From contig JAHCAO010000001.1 of assembly GCA_019634835.1 (NCBI GenBank), forward strand, positions 392,326 to 456,325: DNA of 64,000 bases. The letters run 5' to 3'. Shown here piece after piece: positions 15,865-25,646 of the stretch (positions are counted from its first letter, which is position 1; every line of letters begins with the position of its first letter). Source of the stretch: Gammaproteobacteria bacterium (GTDB lineage: Bacteria > Pseudomonadota > Gammaproteobacteria > DSM-16500). The notes beneath the pieces are model-generated. The model had not been told where the DNA came from and did not search any database. It saw nothing but the letters and a program-made list of their open reading frames with translations. The position numbers and the translations under genes are program-made.

Positions 15865-17295
15865 ATGGAGTATTTAGAAAACCGCACGTTTGATGAAATC
15901 CAAGTTGGCGACACGGATAGTTTGACGCGTACATTAACCGAAAAAGATATTCAAGTGTTTGCCATCATGTCTGGCGACATTAATCCCGCTCATGTAGATA
16001 TTGAGTATGCTCAAAGTGATATGTTCCATAAAATTATTGGGCATGGTATGTGGGGCGGTGCACTGATTTCCACTGTATTAGGGACGCAATTACCAGGGCC
16101 TGGGACAATTTATGTAGGGCAAACAATACGCTTTAAAAGGCCAGTTGGCATAGGAGATACCTTAACAGTTAAAGTGACTGCAATAGAAAAAAATCCTGAA
16201 AAAAAACGGGTGATATTTTCTTGTGAAGTTCTCAACCAAAAAGATGAAGTTGTCATGGAAGGGCAAGCTGAAGTGGTTGCACCTACTAAGAAAATACGTC
16301 GGCCCAAAGCAGTGCTGCCAGAAATTACTTTGCGTAGACCTTATTCGTTATTTAATACTTATGTAGTAAAAGCAAAAAAAATTGGGGCATTAAAAGCGGG
16401 TGTGATTCATCCCGTGCATGCAAAAATTATTGAAGCAGTACATGATGCAGAACGTGCAGGCCTTATTATACCTGTTCTAATAGGAAAGAAAGAGCGCATT
16501 CTCCATGCAGCGCAAGAGGCAGAGATTGACATTAGCAACTATGAAATAATCAATACTGAGCATAGCCATGCGGCAACATCGAAAGCCATGGCACTGGCAC
16601 GTAGTGATGAAGTGGGAATGTTAGTGCGAGGAGGAGTCTCAAGAGAAGAGCTGTTGCATGCAATGCAAAAACAAGACAAGGGATTATTGACGGATCGATA
16701 CATGAGTTATGCATCAGTAATGGATGTGCCAACTTATCCTAAAGCACTGATTCTCACGGACCCGCTAATTAACGTGGATCCTAATCTTGATGTGAAGCGC
16801 GGTATTACACAAAACGCTATCGATTTTGCTAAGGCGATTGGCATTGAACAACCTAAAGTTGCTATTCTTGCGGGTATGGATAATGTTAGCCCTACTATGC
16901 GGTCAACGGTGGATGCTGCTGGTCTTTGCAAAATGTCTGAGCGTGGACAAATCAAAGGTGGGATTTTAGATGGGCCGCTCACATTTGATAATGTCATTTC
17001 TGCTGAAGTTGCCAAATCCAAGGGTATTCATTCTCCTGTCATTGGTGATGCGGATATTTTAGTGGTACCTAGCGTAGAAACAGGGAACATACTCGCCGAA
17101 CAATTGGAATATTTAGCGGAATCAAGAAATGCTGGACTCTTGCTTGGTGGTCGCGTACCTGTATTGATGAGCCGGATCAATGATATTCATTCCAGCACGG
17201 TGGCATGTGCGTTAGCTATATTAAGTATGGATTACCATCAACAAGAATTATCTTGGCAAGAATTGTCAAAACAAGAGTCATCAAAACACGTTTAA
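15865..17295 (+). CDS. Bifunctional enoyl-CoA hydratase / phosphate acetyl- or butyryltransferase
   Basis: This 476-residue fusion protein has two enzyme halves. Residues 1-145 are a MaoC-like hotdog (R)-specific enoyl-CoA hydratase, with the catalytic Asp/His pattern DMFHKIIGHGMWGGALIS. Residues of about 165-460 are a phosphate acetyl/butyryltransferase (PTA/PTB) domain, with VLIGKK, GMLVRGGVSREELL, GILDGPLTFDNVIS and GDADILVVPSVETGN. The family is known as a natural fusion. It precedes a PhaE-like gene and phaC, so the hydratase half could supply (R)-3-hydroxyacyl-CoA for polyhydroxyalkanoate synthesis, while the transferase half may interconvert acyl-CoA and acyl-phosphate. The role in this organism is inference. 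Confidence 0.92.
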   Translation: MEYLENRTFDEIQVGDTDSLTRTLTEKDIQVFAIMSGDINPAHVDIEYAQSDMFHKIIGHGMWGGALISTVLGTQLPGPGTIYVGQTIRFKRPVGIGDTLTVKVTAIEKNPEKKRVIFSCEVLNQKDEVVMEGQAEVVAPTKKIRRPKAVLPEITLRRPYSLFNTYVVKAKKIGALKAGVIHPVHAKIIEAVHDAERAGLIIPVLIGKKERILHAAQEAEIDISNYEIINTEHSHAATSKAMALARSDEVGMLVRGGVSREELLHAMQKQDKGLLTDRYMSYASVMDVPTYPKALILTDPLINVDPNLDVKRGITQNAIDFAKAIGIEQPKVAILAGMDNVSPTMRSTVDAAGLCKMSERGQIKGGILDGPLTFDNVISAEVAKSKGIHSPVIGDADILVVPSVETGNILAEQLEYLAESRNAGLLLGGRVPVLMSRINDIHSSTVACALAILSMDYHQQELSWQELSKQESSKHV

Positions 17296-17336
17296 GGGGA
17301 TGCAAACTCATCATGCACTCCGTTTAAGGAGAAAAT

Positions 17337-17807
17337 ATGAATAAATCAAAAGGAAAAAAAATGGATTTTGATAGCAATTGGTATGATATATGGATGACGC
17401 AAAGCAGGGAATTTTTTGAAAGTGCAAATAAAAATTTGAAAGACATATTTGCTATGGGTGCTGCAGCTAACCCAGAAGAACATATGAAGCAAATCAATCT
17501 ATGGTTAGAAACGTTGAAAAATCAGTGGAAATTTACCCAATTTAATGAACAGCAGAAGGCATACGAAGATTATTGGAAGATAATGGAAAAAATGTATGTC
17601 GATGCATCACATATGATGGTGCAACAATGGATGCAGCGAACAAAAGAAAAAAGTCCAATTGGAAACATACGTGAACTCTATGAGTTATGGTTATATTGTT
17701 GCAATGAAGTTTATACAAAATCTATGCATTCAAAGTCTTACCAAGAAGCTTATGGCGAATTTTTAAATGCAGCAATCCATTTTTGGAAATCAGCCTTGCC
17801 TAAGTAA
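17337..17807 (+). CDS. phaE: PhaE-like subunit of class III polyhydroxyalkanoate synthase
   Basis: This 156-residue, helix-rich protein has many Trp and Tyr (NWYDIWMTQSREFF at the start) and the C-terminal pattern IRELYELWLYCCNEVYTKSM, which is the recognisable PhaE core. PhaE is a non-catalytic partner that activates class III PhaC. At 156 residues it is much shorter than many PhaE proteins. The start is set by AAGGAG about 7 bp upstream. The stop codon lies inside the first bases of a 175-bp palindromic element that separates it from phaC. Confidence 0.75.
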   Translation: MNKSKGKKMDFDSNWYDIWMTQSREFFESANKNLKDIFAMGAAANPEEHMKQINLWLETLKNQWKFTQFNEQQKAYEDYWKIMEKMYVDASHMMVQQWMQRTKEKSPIGNIRELYELWLYCCNEVYTKSMHSKSYQEAYGEFLNAAIHFWKSALPK

Positions 17808-17980
17808 CCTGAGTTATGGATAAGAATCTAAATGAAATCGCGTCTTTACCGCAAATACTTCGTTGAATCTTTAAAAAAATTGCTCATGTAGAATAACTAC
17901 AATCCCAATTTTTTTAAAGATTCGCCTTGTCTTTATGATAAATACTTGTTTCATTTAGATTCTTATTCATAACTCAGGTT
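17806..17980. repeat. Long inverted repeat between phaE and phaC
   Basis: Arms 17806-17837 and 17949-17980 (AACCTGAGTTATGGATAAGA... and its inverse) match in 31 of 32 positions with one wobble. Inside is a second perfect 18-bp stem, GAATCTTTAAAAAAATTG with CAATTTTTTTAAAGATTC, and a small TGTAG..CTACA hairpin. Total length is 175 bp, in the same size class as the elements at 1302, 23210, 38146 and 49157. The left arm covers the phaE stop codon. On the transcript it would form a strong hairpin that could set the PhaE:PhaC ratio. Confidence 0.85.
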
Positions 17981-17999
17981 AAGTAAGGCAGCTCATTGT

Positions 18000-19031
18000 A
18001 TGCAAGACGATTTTATTTTTTTGGAAAAAATCAATCAGGGCCTCGTGGAAATGACACGAATACCTGGAATTCAGTATGAATACAATGCTAGAGAATTAGT
18101 TTCTCAATGCGATAAAATCAAACTGTACCACTACCATCCTAAAATAAAAAAAACTGATTCGATTCCTTTGCTAGTTGTATTTGCGACAGTCAATCGTCCA
18201 GAAATATTGGATTTATTTCCCGAACATTCTTTTATAAGAGGATTGTTGGAAAATGGCATGGATGTGTACTTACTGGATTGGGGGTATCCCTCTGTTGAGG
18301 ATCAATTGATTTCAATTAACGATTATGTAACGCGTTATTTACATCATTGTGTTCAATTTATTATTGAAAGTACGATGCAACCTAAAATTAACCTTCTTGG
18401 AATTTGCCAAGGTGGTGTCTTATGTTTATGTTATTCAGTAATATTTGAATACATAAAAAATTTAGTCTTAATTTCAACTCCCATTGATTTTCAAACAAAA
18501 GATAATGTGATTGGCAAAATATTTAAGCGATTAGACGTTGATACTCTTGTTAATTTGACGGGAAACATCCCTGGATCATGGCTAACACAATTTTTTATTT
18601 CTCTCAGGCCATTTGAATTGGTTGGGAAAAAATATTTACGATTTATCGACCACTTATCGGATCATGAATGGACTGATAAATTTCTGCGAGTTGAAAAGTG
18701 GTTGTATGATGCACCAGATCAAACAGGAACATCGTTTACCGGGCTTGTTAAAGATTTATATCAGCAAAATAAATTAATCAAAGGTGAAATGTACTTAAAT
18801 CATAAACGAGTGGATTTGACACGTTTGACTATTCCTATTTTAAATATCATGGCAGCGGAAGATGAAATTGTCCCAATGAGTGCAACGAGAGCTTTAAAAA
18901 AATATGTCAGTTCACAAACTTATACGCAAAGAGTGTTTCCTAGCGGTCATATTGGCATTTATATTAGCGATAAAGTGGGTAACAGTATGTCGCTTGCTAT
19001 TAGCAATTGGTTAAAAAAGCATAGGTTATGA
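18000..19031 (+). CDS. phaC: Class III poly(3-hydroxyalkanoate) synthase subunit PhaC
   Basis: The 343-residue protein fits class III PhaC (about 350 residues) rather than class I/II (about 560-600). It has the alpha/beta hydrolase plan with a lipase-like box in which Cys replaces Ser (GICQGG, Cys near residue 136). The second triad member is Asp in AAEDEIVP (about residue 287) and the third is His in PSGHIGIY (about residue 317). DVYLLDWGYP is also characteristic. It polymerises hydroxyacyl-CoA on storage granules with the PhaE partner encoded just upstream. No phaA or phaB is present in the window. Confidence 0.92.
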   Translation: MQDDFIFLEKINQGLVEMTRIPGIQYEYNARELVSQCDKIKLYHYHPKIKKTDSIPLLVVFATVNRPEILDLFPEHSFIRGLLENGMDVYLLDWGYPSVEDQLISINDYVTRYLHHCVQFIIESTMQPKINLLGICQGGVLCLCYSVIFEYIKNLVLISTPIDFQTKDNVIGKIFKRLDVDTLVNLTGNIPGSWLTQFFISLRPFELVGKKYLRFIDHLSDHEWTDKFLRVEKWLYDAPDQTGTSFTGLVKDLYQQNKLIKGEMYLNHKRVDLTRLTIPILNIMAAEDEIVPMSATRALKKYVSSQTYTQRVFPSGHIGIYISDKVGNSMSLAISNWLKKHRL

Positions 19032-19161
19032 ACTAATATCATGAATATTCAAAAATTTTAACGATATCCATTTTGCTGTCATCAACCGATTTTTTATCAA
19101 ATAATATTTTTATTTCTGTGAAAACAAGCTGTTACAAATAGATGGCAATTTTTGCTCATCC

Positions 19162-19208
19162 GAAATGTTTCTTATAATGTCAGAACTCATTAGAAATGTT
19201 TCTTATAA
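19162..19208 (+). promoter_or_regulatory. Direct repeat upstream of the RTX protein gene
   Basis: The 16-mer GAAATGTTTCTTATAA occurs at 19162-19177 and again at 19193-19208, 31 bp apart (about three helical turns). It lies in the 260-bp AT-rich gap before the RTX gene. A TATAAT-like hexamer occurs at about 19230, and the gene's ATG is at 19292 after a TTGGGAGAA ribosome-binding site. I infer an operator for a regulator, because two identical sites on the same DNA face are typical of that. Confidence 0.4.
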
Positions 19209-19291
19209 AAGCATTTTTAATATTATTGTCTATAATTTGGTTATGTATGTAACAAAATTTATACAAATAATACCTTGGGAGAATAAAAACA

Positions 19292-22200
19292 ATGCTTAAT
19301 CCTAAAGAAACTCAAAAAAATGTCAATTTAACTGTCGCAGACAAAGAGACCCAGACGCCTAATCATGCTAACGGTACAAATGTTTCTTTCGTGCCGCCAC
19401 TGCATTCTAACGATACTCATTTTAATAGCGTTCATGGTGACGATACTGATGATACAAGCAATAATAGTGATAACAGTGATGAAAGCACTGATTTTTATGC
19501 GCTAGATCCCGCTTCGTTTACACCTATTCCTGTCAGTGGTGAAGAAGGCGATGCTAACCAGGTATGTATAGAAGGGGATGAAGGGAAAATATGTGTAGAT
19601 GTTAGCGAAGAAATAGAAAACGAAGGCGCATTAACAGTTGTTGATCTTCCCGCTAATTATCGATTAGGTCAGGTGACAGCCGGTTATGACACCATAGGGC
19701 TAAGTTTTGAGTTTTTAGAGCATCTAGAATATGTTTTCTTTAAACAGGGAGGAGATGAGCCTCATCTTATTCTTTCATCTACACCTTCTTTTATATCAGA
19801 AGAACCGCCGCCTCCCCCGCCACCAAAATTCACTGATTTAGCTTTAGAAAAAACGGTCGATAACAGCCACCCTTATTTATATACGGAAGTCACTTATACA
19901 CTGACTATTACTAACAATGGGCCAGATGATGCAATGGATGTCACTATCAGTGATGTGCTTTCACCGCATTTAAAATTCTTGGATTTTAGTTATAGTGATG
20001 GATCTAATCCCGCCACTTACGATCCTATTACTGGCATTATCACAGTGGATGGCCCTGTGATGGTGGATTCTACTCATACTTATTTTATTACGGTGAAAGT
20101 GATAGGCAGTAACGGGCCAGTTGCCTGGTGGTCGGGTGACATGACAGGGAATGATAGGTCAGGTAATTATGATAGTTCTTATAGCGGTGGATACACAGAG
20201 GGTAAATTCAATGATGCGTTTTTGATATCTGATGCAGGTGTTGAAGTTCAGGACTCGCCTAACTTAAATCCAACATACGTTTCTGTGGCAGCGTGGGTGA
20301 ATAGTAGTACTGATCCCGGTCAATTTAAATATATTGTGGCTAAAGGAGGTGATGGCGAGGCTGCTTCTTATGCACTTTATACAGGGCCTAACGGCGGCTT
20401 ATACTTTTATGTTTACGATGGTAGCGGTAATGCTATCTCGCCTCATTTCATTCTTTCTCCAGGTGCGGATGCAAGTCTATGGGACGGTCAATGGCATTTT
20501 GTAGTAGGTACTTTCGATGGTAACACAGTGAGTTTATATGTTGATGGCATATTAATTGGTTCAACTTCTGCTGAAGGTTTTTCAGGCATCAATTATGGAT
20601 TGGATCATAGCAATTTGTTTATCGGCGAGTTCCCAGGTATTGCTACGCTTAATTTTCAAGGCGGTATTGATGAGGTACAGATTTATGATAGGGTTTTAAC
20701 AGACAATGAGGTGTTATCAAAATATCAGGAGTTTTTTGAAAATGTCATCGATAACACGGCAACCGTATCAACCAGCACAGAAGACACTAATCCTGATAAT
20801 GATACCGACTCAGAGTCCATTTTTCTTAATGATAAGCCAAAGTTAACAGAGCAAAAAGCAAGTGGCATGGTAGAAGAAGATAATTTAGATAATCAACAAA
20901 GCGTTGGTTATGATGAGGATGGAGCAGGGAGCACGCAAACGAGTGGTTCATTAGCACCGCTTGTTTTTTTCGGGGAAGATGGTCCGGGGGCATTCAAGAT
21001 TGTACTTCCTGATGACACTTTCCAAGAATTATTTTCCAAAGGGGTACCACTGTCTTATTCCATTTTAGACGATGTGCTGACTGCAACAGCAGATGGGCGC
21101 ACGGTCTTTACATTGAAAGTAGAAGAAAATGGTAATTATATTTTTACCTTGGAAGATCAGCTTGATCATGAGCCGATAGCAGGAGAAAATTATCTTGTCA
21201 TCGATTTTGGCAGTATTGTTAAATTTACAGATAGCAATGGTGATGAAGTTGGCTTGGGGAGCCATTTTGATATCACTGTGCAAGATGATGTGCCTATTGC
21301 ATCTGATCAATCACATGAAATATTTCTTCAACCTATCGATACGAATCTTGTTATAACATTGGACCTTTCTTTTAGTATGAGTTTAGCTTCCGGTATTCCA
21401 GGACTAAATCGTTTAGATGTGGCAAAGCAGGCGGGGATAGCGCTCATTGATCAATACCTTCCCTTGGGAGATGTCAAAGTCATGATTGTTACTTTTCACT
21501 CCACTGCGGCAGTTGCTTCAGGAACATGGGTGGATGCTGCTACCGCGAAGACGATTATTGAAGGATTGAATTATTTTAATGCGACACAGAGTATGTCCTC
21601 AGGTTATACCAATTATGATGCTGCACTTAGCCAAATACAAACTGCATTTAATACAGGTGAAAAAATTGCAGGCGCTCAAAACATTAATTATTTTTTATCA
21701 GATGGCGAACCGACCTTACCGGCCAATTCACTTGGCATCAATGTGGCGGAAGAAAATGTTTGGAAAGCATTTTTAGGGGAGAATGCGATTAAATCATTTG
21801 CTCTCGGTATGGGGCCTCAGGCCTCTACTCCTGCTGCTTTGGGTCAGCTCAACCCCATTGCGTGGGATGGTATCAATGATCAAGATATGGATGCTATAGG
21901 CGTATTTAATTTTTCAGAATTAGCCGCCACCTTAACAGGAACGGTGAGTTATGGCACTGTATCAGGAGTATTGGATTTTGTTATTGGCGCAGATGAGACA
22001 GGCCAAGCAGTTGGGCCGCTCTCTGGCAATATTAAAATTGAGATACCTGATGATCGTGCTTACACCTATGATAGAGTGACTGATACAGTCATCGTTACTG
22101 GTACAGGTTCTACCCAACATTCGTTTAATAGCGAAAGCCGTTTGTTAACGGTGTTTAGTGCATCATTTGGATCATTTGTTCTTAATGTGGATACAGGAGA

Positions 22201-23215
22201 GTACATTTACAACGTCCCTGGTAATATTTCAATAGAGGAACAACATACGCAAGCCATTCATTACACAGTGATAGATTATGATGGTGATACAGCGACAGCA
22301 ACGCTGACAATGAATATTAATCCTAATGCTGAATTAATTGAACAGGATGATAAGGTTGCTCAACCGATGTTGAGCGAGTCGATGGTAGAGACGACAGATC
22401 GTGCCTCGTTTGCTAACGATACGGATGATAAAAGTCCTTTTGATACCAGCTTAGGAGATACAAAGACAAAAGTAGAAGAGAGTGTGCTTACTGGTGGAGA
22501 AAAAGATGATGTATTAAATGCGAAAGATAGCAATACTCTACTAATTGGTGGAGAGGGAAATGATATCTTGAATGGCGGTGATGGCGATGACACCTTAAGA
22601 GGTGGACCAGGGGATGACATTATCAATGGTGGTCGTGGTATTAATTTAATCGATTTCTCAGATGGTGTTAGCGGCATTAAATTTACACTGACTCAAAGCA
22701 GTGATCCTACTACCTTCAATACAGGTGATGCAGGCTTAGGTACAGATGTTTATCGCGATATTCAAGGTGTTATTGGCACGAATTTTGATGATGTCATTGT
22801 TGGTAGTACAGGAAATGATGTTATTCAAGGTAATGGTGGAGCAGATAACATTGATATTACTTCTGGTGGTCAAGATAGAATTGTATTCACTGCTGCTGAT
22901 GCAGCAGGCCCTGCACACACTGTCCAGATTACCGGTTTTACGACAGGTACAGGCGCTGATGCGGATATGCTAGACTTATCTAAGCTATTAGATGGCGTAA
23001 GTAACTCAACATCGGCTTCTGATTTGGCAAATTATTTGCACTTTAGCCAATCAGGGTCAGGTGGTACTACTATTGCTGTAAATGTGGATGGATCCTCTGG
23101 GCCAGCTGATTTGAATATACAATTGAATGCCGTTGATCTTACTGCAGGTGGGACACAATCAGATCAACAAGTGATTCAGCAATTACTTTCAAATAATAAT
23201 ATCCATATGGGGTAA
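19292..23215 (+). CDS. Large RTX adhesin-like protein with DUF11, LamG and von Willebrand A domains
   Basis: The 1307-residue protein lacks an N-terminal signal peptide, as expected for type I secretion. Domains in order: an acidic Asn/Ser/Asp-rich region (about 1-110); a proline run at about 171-176; a DUF11-type repeat (about 180-265, VTYTLTITNNGPDDAMDV); a LamG/jelly-roll domain (about 275-475, WHFVVGTFDGNTVSLYVDG); a VWA domain (about 685-885) with an intact MIDAS motif DLSFSMS; RTX calcium-binding nonapeptides (about 1075-1110, GGEGNDILNGGDGDDTLRGG); and a C-terminal T1SS target domain of the VC_A0849 type with RIVFTAADAAG and a strongly hydrophobic/Asp pattern. It is probably a surface or released adhesin. 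No type I transporter genes are present in the window. Confidence 0.88.
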   Translation: MLNPKETQKNVNLTVADKETQTPNHANGTNVSFVPPLHSNDTHFNSVHGDDTDDTSNNSDNSDESTDFYALDPASFTPIPVSGEEGDANQVCIEGDEGKICVDVSEEIENEGALTVVDLPANYRLGQVTAGYDTIGLSFEFLEHLEYVFFKQGGDEPHLILSSTPSFISEEPPPPPPPKFTDLALEKTVDNSHPYLYTEVTYTLTITNNGPDDAMDVTISDVLSPHLKFLDFSYSDGSNPATYDPITGIITVDGPVMVDSTHTYFITVKVIGSNGPVAWWSGDMTGNDRSGNYDSSYSGGYTEGKFNDAFLISDAGVEVQDSPNLNPTYVSVAAWVNSSTDPGQFKYIVAKGGDGEAASYALYTGPNGGLYFYVYDGSGNAISPHFILSPGADASLWDGQWHFVVGTFDGNTVSLYVDGILIGSTSAEGFSGINYGLDHSNLFIGEFPGIATLNFQGGIDEVQIYDRVLTDNEVLSKYQEFFENVIDNTATVSTSTEDTNPDNDTDSESIFLNDKPKLTEQKASGMVEEDNLDNQQSVGYDEDGAGSTQTSGSLAPLVFFGEDGPGAFKIVLPDDTFQELFSKGVPLSYSILDDVLTATADGRTVFTLKVEENGNYIFTLEDQLDHEPIAGENYLVIDFGSIVKFTDSNGDEVGLGSHFDITVQDDVPIASDQSHEIFLQPIDTNLVITLDLSFSMSLASGIPGLNRLDVAKQAGIALIDQYLPLGDVKVMIVTFHSTAAVASGTWVDAATAKTIIEGLNYFNATQSMSSGYTNYDAALSQIQTAFNTGEKIAGAQNINYFLSDGEPTLPANSLGINVAEENVWKAFLGENAIKSFALGMGPQASTPAALGQLNPIAWDGINDQDMDAIGVFNFSELAATLTGTVSYGTVSGVLDFVIGADETGQAVGPLSGNIKIEIPDDRAYTYDRVTDTVIVTGTGSTQHSFNSESRLLTVFSASFGSFVLNVDTGEYIYNVPGNISIEEQHTQAIHYTVIDYDGDTATATLTMNINPNAELIEQDDKVAQPMLSESMVETTDRASFANDTDDKSPFDTSLGDTKTKVEESVLTGGEKDDVLNAKDSNTLLIGGEGNDILNGGDGDDTLRGGPGDDIINGGRGINLIDFSDGVSGIKFTLTQSSDPTTFNTGDAGLGTDVYRDIQGVIGTNFDDVIVGSTGNDVIQGNGGADNIDITSGGQDRIVFTAADAAGPAHTVQITGFTTGTGADADMLDLSKLLDGVSNSTSASDLANYLHFSQSGSGGTTIAVNVDGSSGPADLNIQLNAVDLTAGGTQSDQQVIQQLLSNNNIHMG

Positions 23216-23388
23216 ATGTTCGGTGGTAGCAATAGTTGAGTAGGCCTACCTTTTTTATTTTTTGTATTCGGTCGCAAAAGACGTTTCCCTTCCGGCTTTT
23301 GCTAAAGTGGACTCCTATCCACTTTCCCTCATATAAAAAATAAAAAAGGTAGGCCTACTCAACTATTGCTACCACCGAACATTTACCC
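23210..23388. repeat. Palindromic element, family H, copy 1
   Basis: The arms, from 23210 (GGGTAAATGTTCGGTGGTAG...) and ending at 23388, are perfect inverse complements over about 45 bp, extending into the AT-rich TTTTTTATTTTTT/AAAAAATAAAAAA flanks. The core contains GTCGCAAAAGACGTTTCCCT, CCGGCTTTTGC and AAGTGGACTCC.ATCCACTTT, which form two inner hairpins. The core is shared with copies at 38146 (inverted) and 49157, but the arms differ between copies. The left arm includes the RTX stop codon. Lying between convergent genes, it could terminate both transcripts. Confidence 0.9.
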
Positions 23389-23411
23389 TATGGGATAGCG
23401 CTAGAAAAATT

Positions 23412-25646
23412 CTAAGAAACCTTTAATTTCTCGATGTGACGGCATCCTCGCGGTAATTTGTGGCCGCGATGTGCGCGTGTACCAATAAAGTTTTTCCAAT
23501 CGTTGGGTTTTAAGGTGAAAGGTTTTCCTTCACCCATGATCAAGATGTTTTGTGTTGCATTCACTACCACTATATCTTTTACATATTCTTCCCGTGAGGG
23601 GACTTTACTGGTGGGTATACTAATCATTTTGTTGCCTTTACCTTTGGCCAGTATAGGCAATTCGTTTAGTGGGAAGACCAATAAGTTGCCAATATTGGAG
23701 ACAACGGCAAGGTATTCTTTTTCTATATCTGTCACTAACTGAGGCATTAACGACTTTGCGTTGTGAGGGACAGATAATACTGTTTTGCCCGCACGGTTTT
23801 TTCCAAATAAATGATCGAGTTTTACAATAAACCCATAACCTGCATCAGAAGCAAACACATATAGCGTTTCAGGTTCTCCTATTATGACACTAATGAATTC
23901 AGCACCAGGTGGTGGATTTAATTTTCCAGTTAATGGTTCTCCTTGTCCGCGTGCAGAAGGTAGGGTATGCGCAGGTAGTGAATAGGTGCGCCCTGTTGAA
24001 TCTAAAAAAACAGCGAGTTGATTACTGCGGCCAGTGGCAGAAGACAAAAATTTATCGCCAGCTTTATAATTTAAACTGGTAGGATCAATATCATGGCCTT
24101 TAGCAGCGCGGACCCAACCTTTGTTAGAGAGTACGACAGTAATAGGCTCCGTTGGCAGAATTTCAGTTTCTTTCATCGCTTGCGCTTCTTTACGCTCAAT
24201 GATGAGGGATTTACGTTTATCGCCAAATTTTTCTGTACTAGTAATGAGTTCCTGTCGGATTAATTTTTTTAGTCGTGCAGAAGAATGTAAGTTTTTTTCT
24301 ATTTCATCTCGTTCTTTGGATAAATGATCTTGTTCACGGCGTATCTGCATTTCTTCCAGTTTAGCTAAATGGCGTAACTTAGTATCCAGAATGGCATCCG
24401 CTTGTTCTTCACTTAATTTGAATCGTTTTATTAGTACAGGTTTAGGCTCATCTTCTTTGCGAATAATGCGAATGATTTCATCCAAATTAAGATAAACAAT
24501 GATCAAACCTTCTAATAGGTGCAATCGATAGTTGATGGCGTCCAAACGATGCTGCAGGCGGCGTTTTACTGTTGCAATACGGTACGCTAGCCACTCGTTT
24601 AGAATTTGTACCAAGCTTTTGACTTGAGGCCGCCCATTTAAACCAATCATATTTAAATTAACACGGTAGCTGCGTTCAAGATCAGTTGTAGCAAACAAAT
24701 GATCCATTAATGCTGGAATATCCACACGGTTTGATCGTGGGATGATGACAAGCCGAGTAGGATTTTCATGATCAGATTCATCACGTAAATCAGAAATAAG
24801 CGGTAGTTTTTTATCCTGCATTTGTTGAGCAATTTGCTCCAGTATTTTTGCTCCAGAGACTTGATAAGGCAAAGCAGTAATAATGATTTCATCATTTTCT
24901 TCAATGTACACAGCGCGCATACGAATTGTACCATTGCCGGTACGATAGATATTTTTTATTTCAGATTTAGGTGTGATAATTTCTGCTTCAGTGGGATAAT
25001 CAGGTCCTAGAATATGATGGCAAATTTCTGCCAATGTCGCATCTGGGTGATCAAGAATATGTATCAACGCATTGACGAGTTCGCGTAAATTATGCGGCGG
25101 AATATCAGTAGCCATACCGACAGCAATACCTGTGGTGCCATTTAACAGCACATTAGGTAAGCGTGCTGGCAATAACGCTGGCTCGCGTAATGTACCGTCA
25201 AAATTCGGAACCCAATCCACTGTGCCTTCTTCCAATTCTGCTAATAAACTATCTGCATAAGCAGATAATCGAGATTCTGTATAACGCATCGCAGCGAATG
25301 ATTTTGGATCATCAGGAGAGCCAAAATTGCCTTGTCCTTCGATCAGTGGGTAGCGATAGGAAAATGGCTGTGCCATCAATACTAATGCTTCGTAACACGC
25401 CATGTCGCCGTGTGGGTGAAATTTACCGAGCACATCGCCTACTGTTCGAGCAGATTTTTTAAATTTCGAGACGGATTTCAATCCTAACTCTGACATGGCG
25501 TAAATAATACGGCGTTGTACCGGTTTCAATCCATCTCCTACATGTGGCAGCGCGCGATCTAAAATGACATACATGGAATAATCGAGGTATGCTTTTTCTG
25601 CATATTCATGTACAGGGATGTGTTCAATATTGTTTGCAGTTGTCAT
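23412..25646 (-). CDS. parC: DNA topoisomerase IV subunit A
   Basis: The 744 residues match ParC (752 in E. coli). The N-terminus has [28 protein letters not shown] (split across the breakage-reunion domain), [16 protein letters not shown] and the catalytic Tyr region [11 protein letters not shown]. The C-terminal domain is the ParC-type degenerate beta-pinwheel rather than a GyrA box. It overlaps the upstream parE by 4 bp, so the two are translationally coupled. Together they form the heterotetramer that decatenates daughter chromosomes. Confidence 0.96.
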   Translation of the reverse strand: MTTANNIEHIPVHEYAEKAYLDYSMYVILDRALPHVGDGLKPVQRRIIYAMSELGLKSVSKFKKSARTVGDVLGKFHPHGDMACYEALVLMAQPFSYRYPLIEGQGNFGSPDDPKSFAAMRYTESRLSAYADSLLAELEEGTVDWVPNFDGTLREPALLPARLPNVLLNGTTGIAVGMATDIPPHNLRELVNALIHILDHPDATLAEICHHILGPDYPTEAEIITPKSEIKNIYRTGNGTIRMRAVYIEENDEIIITALPYQVSGAKILEQIAQQMQDKKLPLISDLRDESDHENPTRLVIIPRSNRVDIPALMDHLFATTDLERSYRVNLNMIGLNGRPQVKSLVQILNEWLAYRIATVKRRLQHRLDAINYRLHLLEGLIIVYLNLDEIIRIIRKEDEPKPVLIKRFKLSEEQADAILDTKLRHLAKLEEMQIRREQDHLSKERDEIEKNLHSSARLKKLIRQELITSTEKFGDKRKSLIIERKEAQAMKETEILPTEPITVVLSNKGWVRAAKGHDIDPTSLNYKAGDKFLSSATGRSNQLAVFLDSTGRTYSLPAHTLPSARGQGEPLTGKLNPPPGAEFISVIIGEPETLYVFASDAGYGFIVKLDHLFGKNRAGKTVLSVPHNAKSLMPQLVTDIEKEYLAVVSNIGNLLVFPLNELPILAKGKGNKMISIPTSKVPSREEYVKDIVVVNATQNILIMGEGKPFTLKPNDWKNFIGTRAHRGHKLPRGCRHIEKLKVS

